NCBI GenBank assembly: GCA_900316445.1
Contig: ONCZ01000031.1
Span: forward strand, 1-33,259
Length of the DNA stretch: 33,259 nt
Direction of reading: 5' to 3'
Source: an uncultured Prevotellaceae bacterium
GTDB lineage: Bacteria; Bacteroidota; Bacteroidia; Bacteroidales; Bacteroidaceae
The stretch's first letter is position 1. Each line of letters starts with the position of its first letter. The notes beneath the pieces were generated by a model that saw only the letters and a program-made list of their open reading frames with translations, made no database searches and had not been told where the DNA came from. The translations under genes were made by a program, and so were the position numbers. This document shows positions 30,812-33,259 of this stretch, one piece after another.

Positions 30812-31106
30812 ATGTACGCAATTGTAGAAATTCAGGGTCAGCAGTTCAAGGCCGAAGAGGGCAAGAAGCTCTTTGTGCATCACATCAAGGATGCCGAGGA
30901 AGGCAAGACTGTTGAATTTGACAAAGTGAGTGACGGTAGGTGCTCCGACCGTAAAGGGAGCCAAAGTAGTGTGTGAGGTAGTGAACCCGCTGGTGAAAGG
31001 TGACAAAGTCATCGTGTTCAAAATGAAGCGCCGCAAGGACTCTCGTAAGCGCAACGGTCATCGTGAGCAGTTCACCCAGTTGGAAATCAAATCAGTAATC
31101 GCTTAA
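30812..31106 (+). pseudogene. rplU: 50S ribosomal protein L21, frameshifted by an internal deletion
   Basis: ATG 30812 starts [20 protein letters not shown], unmistakably L21, through VEFDKV at 30928. The frame then runs out after about 15 unrelated codons. One base later, in another frame (from 30930), [20 protein letters not shown] and on to IKSVIA (stop 31104-31106) continues L21. Compared with the usual Bacteroides L21, about eight residues (the LLVDxxGx loop) are missing, equal to a 23 nt deletion. L21 is a core ribosomal protein, so an assembly or sequencing error is the likeliest cause. It is immediately followed by rpmA, the conserved order. Confidence 0.85.
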
Positions 31107-31125
31107 ATCAGAGGAGGACTTAGAA

Positions 31126-31395
31126 ATGGCACATAAAAAAGGTGTAGGTAGTTCTAAGAACGGTCGTGAGAGCGCAGCTCAGCGACTCGGCATTAAGATT
31201 TTCGGCGGTCAGAAGTGCGTGGCTGGTAACATCATCGTTCGCCAGCGCGGTACGAAGCACAATCCTGGCAACAACGTGGCCATCGGTAAGGATGACACCT
31301 TGTTCGCACTCGTTGATGGTACTGTTCAGTTCCACAAGGGCGTCCGCAACAAGAGCGTTGTTTCAGTGATTCCAAACGCTGAGGCCCAGAATTAA
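31126..31395 (+). CDS. rpmA: 50S ribosomal protein L27
   Basis: An 89-residue protein beginning [16 protein letters not shown], with [19 protein letters not shown] and the [16 protein letters not shown] segment. These are the L27 signatures, with the flexible N-terminal tail that reaches the peptidyl-transferase centre. It is 19 nt downstream of rplU in the conserved L21-L27 operon. The start follows GGAGGACTTAGAA, giving a reasonable ribosome site. An 11 bp terminator hairpin follows. Confidence 0.98.
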   Translation: MAHKKGVGSSKNGRESAAQRLGIKIFGGQKCVAGNIIVRQRGTKHNPGNNVAIGKDDTLFALVDGTVQFHKGVRNKSVVSVIPNAEAQN

Positions 31396-31430
31396 AAGTA
31401 AAAAACACTTATTCCAAACAAACAACAGAG

Positions 31431-31470
31431 TCCTGTGTTCCTCTCGGAGCGCAGGATTTCTGCGTTTTAT
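31431..31470 (+). terminator. Terminator of the rplU-rpmA operon
   Basis: TCCTGTGTTCC (31431-31441) pairs with GGAGCGCAGGA (31446-31456) through all 11 positions, counting G-U pairs, around a TCTC loop. TTTCTGCGTTTTATT follows. It is 36 nt past the rpmA stop. Confidence 0.85.
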
Positions 31471-31723
31471 TCTCCCCCTAAGTTTGGATCCGCAGTTCTC
31501 CCCCTAAGTTGGATCCGCAGTTCTCCCCCTAAGTTAGGGGGAGCCAGAGGGGGTCTGAATAAGCGCACGGTTTCTGCCTTAGTTCTCCCCTAAGTTGGAT
31601 CCGCAGTTCTCCCCCTAAGTTAGGGGGAGTAAGAGGGGGTCTGAACGCGGGCTTGTTCTGAGGCAAAAGAAACCATTGGTGCTCGTTCAGACCACCCCTA
31701 ACCCCTCCTAACTTAGGAGGGGA
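31470..31723. repeat. Nested cluster of palindromic elements between rpmA and serS
   Basis: Five left ends starting TTCTCCCC(C)TAAGTT occur at 31470, 31496, 31521, 31583 and 31607. Three are cut short into GGATCCGCAG and run into the next left end after 24-26 bp. Two carry the full left arm to GGGGGTCTGAA. Only one right arm is present (31685-31723). The whole interval between the rpmA terminator and the serS promoter is made of these repeats. Confidence 0.85.
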
Positions 31724-31744
31724 ATGAAATAAATCTTGATTTAT

Positions 31745-31775
31745 TTTGCATTTCGCATAAAAAGTTGTAATTTTG
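31745..31775 (+). promoter_or_regulatory. serS promoter
   Basis: TTTG (31745-31748), 19 nt, TAATTTTG (31768-31775). This is a consensus Bacteroidetes promoter placed 41 nt before the serS ATG and just after the last palindromic arm. Confidence 0.75.
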
Positions 31776-31816
31776 CAGGCTAGAATTGAAATCAAACAAA
31801 TAAATACGTATTTAAC

Positions 31817-33063
31817 ATGTTAACACTCAAACTTATCAACGAAGAGACCGAGCGCGTAATCCGCGGCCTGGAGAAGAAACATTTCCCCAATGCCAAGGAG
31901 GCTATCGAAAACGTGCTGGCCGTCGACAAGAAGCGCCGTGAGGCCCAGCAGGAACTTGACAAATCGCTGAACGAACAGAAGCAGCTTTCAGGTCAGATTG
32001 GCCGTCTGATGAAGGAAGGCAAGAAGGACGAGGCCGAGCAGGTGAAGGCTCAGGTGGCCGCGCTCAAAGAGAAATCGAAGGAGATGGACGAGCAGATGGC
32101 CAAGGCTCAAGAAGAGATGACCACCCTGCTCTGTCAGATCCCCAACATCCCCTACGACGAAGTGCCTGAGGGCCGTGCTGCTGAGGACAACCACGTGGTG
32201 AAATCCAACCTTCGGGAATGCAAGGAAGGCGACACCGTAGGCAACTGGGACGTGAATCCCTCGCTGGGCATTCAGAATCCCCTGCCCCACTGGGAACTGG
32301 CCAAGAAGTACAACCTCATCGACTTCGACCTCGGCGTGAAGATCACAGGCGCAGGTTTCCCCGTCTATATCGGCAAAGGCGCACAGTTGCAGAGAGCCCT
32401 CATCAACTTCTTCCTCGCCGAAGCCAACAAGGCTGGCTATACAGAGATCATGCCGCCCACGGTGGTGAATGCCGCTTCAGGCTACGGTACTGGTCAGTTG
32501 CCGGATAAGGAAGGACAGATGTATCATTGCGAGGTTGACGACTTCTATCTGATTCCTACAGCCGAGGTGCCCGTCACCAATATCTATCGCGACGTGATCC
32601 TCGACGAGAAGGATCTGCCCATCAAGAACTGCGCCTATACAGAGTGCTTCCGTCGTGAGGCTGGCTCGTATGGCAAGGACAGCAGAGTCATAAGGAGATG
32701 CTGGAGCACGTAGAGGGCCTGCTGAAGAAGTTAGAGCTTCCCTATAGGATTCTGCTGTTATGCGGTGGCGATCAGTCGTTTACGAGCGCCATCTGCTACG
32801 ACTTCGAGGTCTATTCAGAGGCTCAGGGCCGCTGGCTCGAAGTATCGTCTGTATCCAATTTCGATACCTATCAGGCCAACCGTCTGAAGTGCCGCTATCG
32901 TCCTGAGGGCAGCAAGAAGCCCGAACTCTGCCACACGCTCAACGGCTCTGCTTTGGCTCTGCCGCGCATCGTAGCTGCCCTGCTGGAGAACAACCAGACG
33001 GAGAACGGCATCAAGATTCCCGCCGCCCTCGTTCCCTATATGGGCTGCGACATCATCGATTAA
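31817..33063 (+). pseudogene. serS: Seryl-tRNA synthetase, frameshifted by an internal deletion
   Basis: The first frame (from ATG 31817) has the long helical arm (KKRREAQQELDKSLNEQKQL) and the class II motifs up to CFRREAGSYGKD, ending at 32680. The remainder continues in a different frame from 32683 as QSHKEMLEHVEGLLKKLELP and on to RWLEVSSVSNFDTYQANR (motif 3 region), then the stop at 33061-33063. About 26 residues that normally link these parts (the RGLNRLHQF and EIVRI region, needed for the active site) are absent. As serS is essential, a deletion in the assembly is more likely than true loss. Taken alone, the two pieces would read as 298 and 121 residues. Confidence 0.88.
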
Positions 33064-33079
33064 TCAACACTAAACAAAT

Positions 33080-33259
33080 ATGAACAAAATCGTAAGAAAA
33101 GAGCAGTTCTCTGAGAAGGTATTCCTTTTTGAGATCGAGGCTCCGCTGATTGCCAAGAGCCGCAAGGCTGGCAACTTCGTCATCGTGCGCGTAGGCAAGA
33201 AAGGTGAGCGTATGCCGCTGACCATCGCTGCCGCCGACATCGAGAAAGGCACCATCACG
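33080..33259 (+). CDS. Sulfide/dihydroorotate dehydrogenase-like FAD/NAD-binding protein (partial)
   Basis: Only the first 60 codons are present; the gene runs off the window. MNKIVRKEQFSEKVFLFEIE and then AGNFVIVRVGKKGERMPLTIA match the FAD-binding N-terminus of the ferredoxin-NADP reductase alpha subunit family (SudB/NfnA-like). These flavoproteins usually work with a glutamate-synthase-like partner encoded next to them. The ATG follows the serS stop by 16 nt, so the two may be co-transcribed. Confidence 0.8.
   Translation, partial: MNKIVRKEQFSEKVFLFEIEAPLIAKSRKAGNFVIVRVGKKGERMPLTIAAADIEKGTIT

Noticed and set aside
30900-30960. Programmed ribosomal frameshift in rplU
   Set aside because: No slippery sequence is seen, and residues conserved in L21 are missing, not merely out of frame. 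A deletion explains it better.
31470-31610. GGATCC-containing repeats as cloning linker or vector contamination
   Set aside because: The GGATCC units are joined to the genome's own palindromic element, whose relatives occur at 22234, 27579 and 28571, so a native origin is more likely. Assembly error in copy number remains possible.

Overview
The window looks like a chromosomal segment of a Bacteroidales bacterium, most likely a Prevotella-type (Prevotellaceae) genome. Three things support this. Nearly every transcription unit carries the Bacteroidetes promoter signature (a -7 box TAnnTTTG, often with TTTG or TTG 19-20 nt upstream). LpxC and FabZ are fused in one protein. Gene order is familiar for this group: phoH-purC-menG-aroE, lpxD-lpxC/fabZ-lpxA-miaA, rplU-rpmA-serS. 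The tRNA genes do not encode CCA. No rRNA, CRISPR array, transposase or integrase was seen.

Layout. 1-6.7 kb is mostly on the minus strand: tRNA-Leu and tRNA-Gly, nspC (carboxynorspermidine decarboxylase) translationally coupled to a response regulator-histidine kinase fusion, glmS, a neutral zinc metallopeptidase and a DUF5715 protein. 6.7-14.8 kb is one long plus-strand run from a divergent promoter: phoH, purC, menG, aroE, purM, prfA, pyrF and an HD phosphohydrolase. 14.8-21.5 kb is the lipid A operon (lpxD, lpxC/fabZ, lpxA) continuing into miaA and a class A penicillin-binding protein. 21.5-30.4 kb is accessory: a PIF1-like helicase, a HigBA-like toxin-antitoxin pair, a lipoprotein with a missing signal-peptide start, two unrecognised proteins and a VirE_N/DUF3987-type protein. 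30.4-33.3 kb returns to the core with rplU, rpmA, serS and the start of a ferredoxin-NADP reductase-like gene. rplU and serS both appear frameshifted by internal deletions.

The most unusual content is repeats. (1) A ~28-40 bp element built on TGACACTGTCATTTGTCAT occurs five times between genes in the accessory region, in both orientations, so that inverted pairs bracket two gene cassettes. A sixth near-identical core lies inside the PBP1A coding sequence, in its membrane helix. (2) Palindromic elements of 100-130 bp with CTCCCC-CTAAGTTAG type arms sit between genes, and two lie in frame inside conserved proteins (helicase, VirE_N protein). A different palindrome lies in frame in nspC. (3) Tandem arrays with a 7-8 bp unit, different in sequence at each locus, lie at most gene junctions. 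One appears to have overwritten the miaA start codon, one encodes the end of lpxD, and one lies inside the miaA reading frame. (4) Two arrays have a 22 bp unit, and TTCCGA boxes with helical phasing lie upstream of the VirE_N gene.

Functionally, the core genes cover polyamine synthesis, amino-sugar supply (GlmS) feeding lipid A and peptidoglycan, purine, pyrimidine and shikimate synthesis, menaquinone maturation and translation. All assignments rest on reading motifs by eye; no database search was possible.
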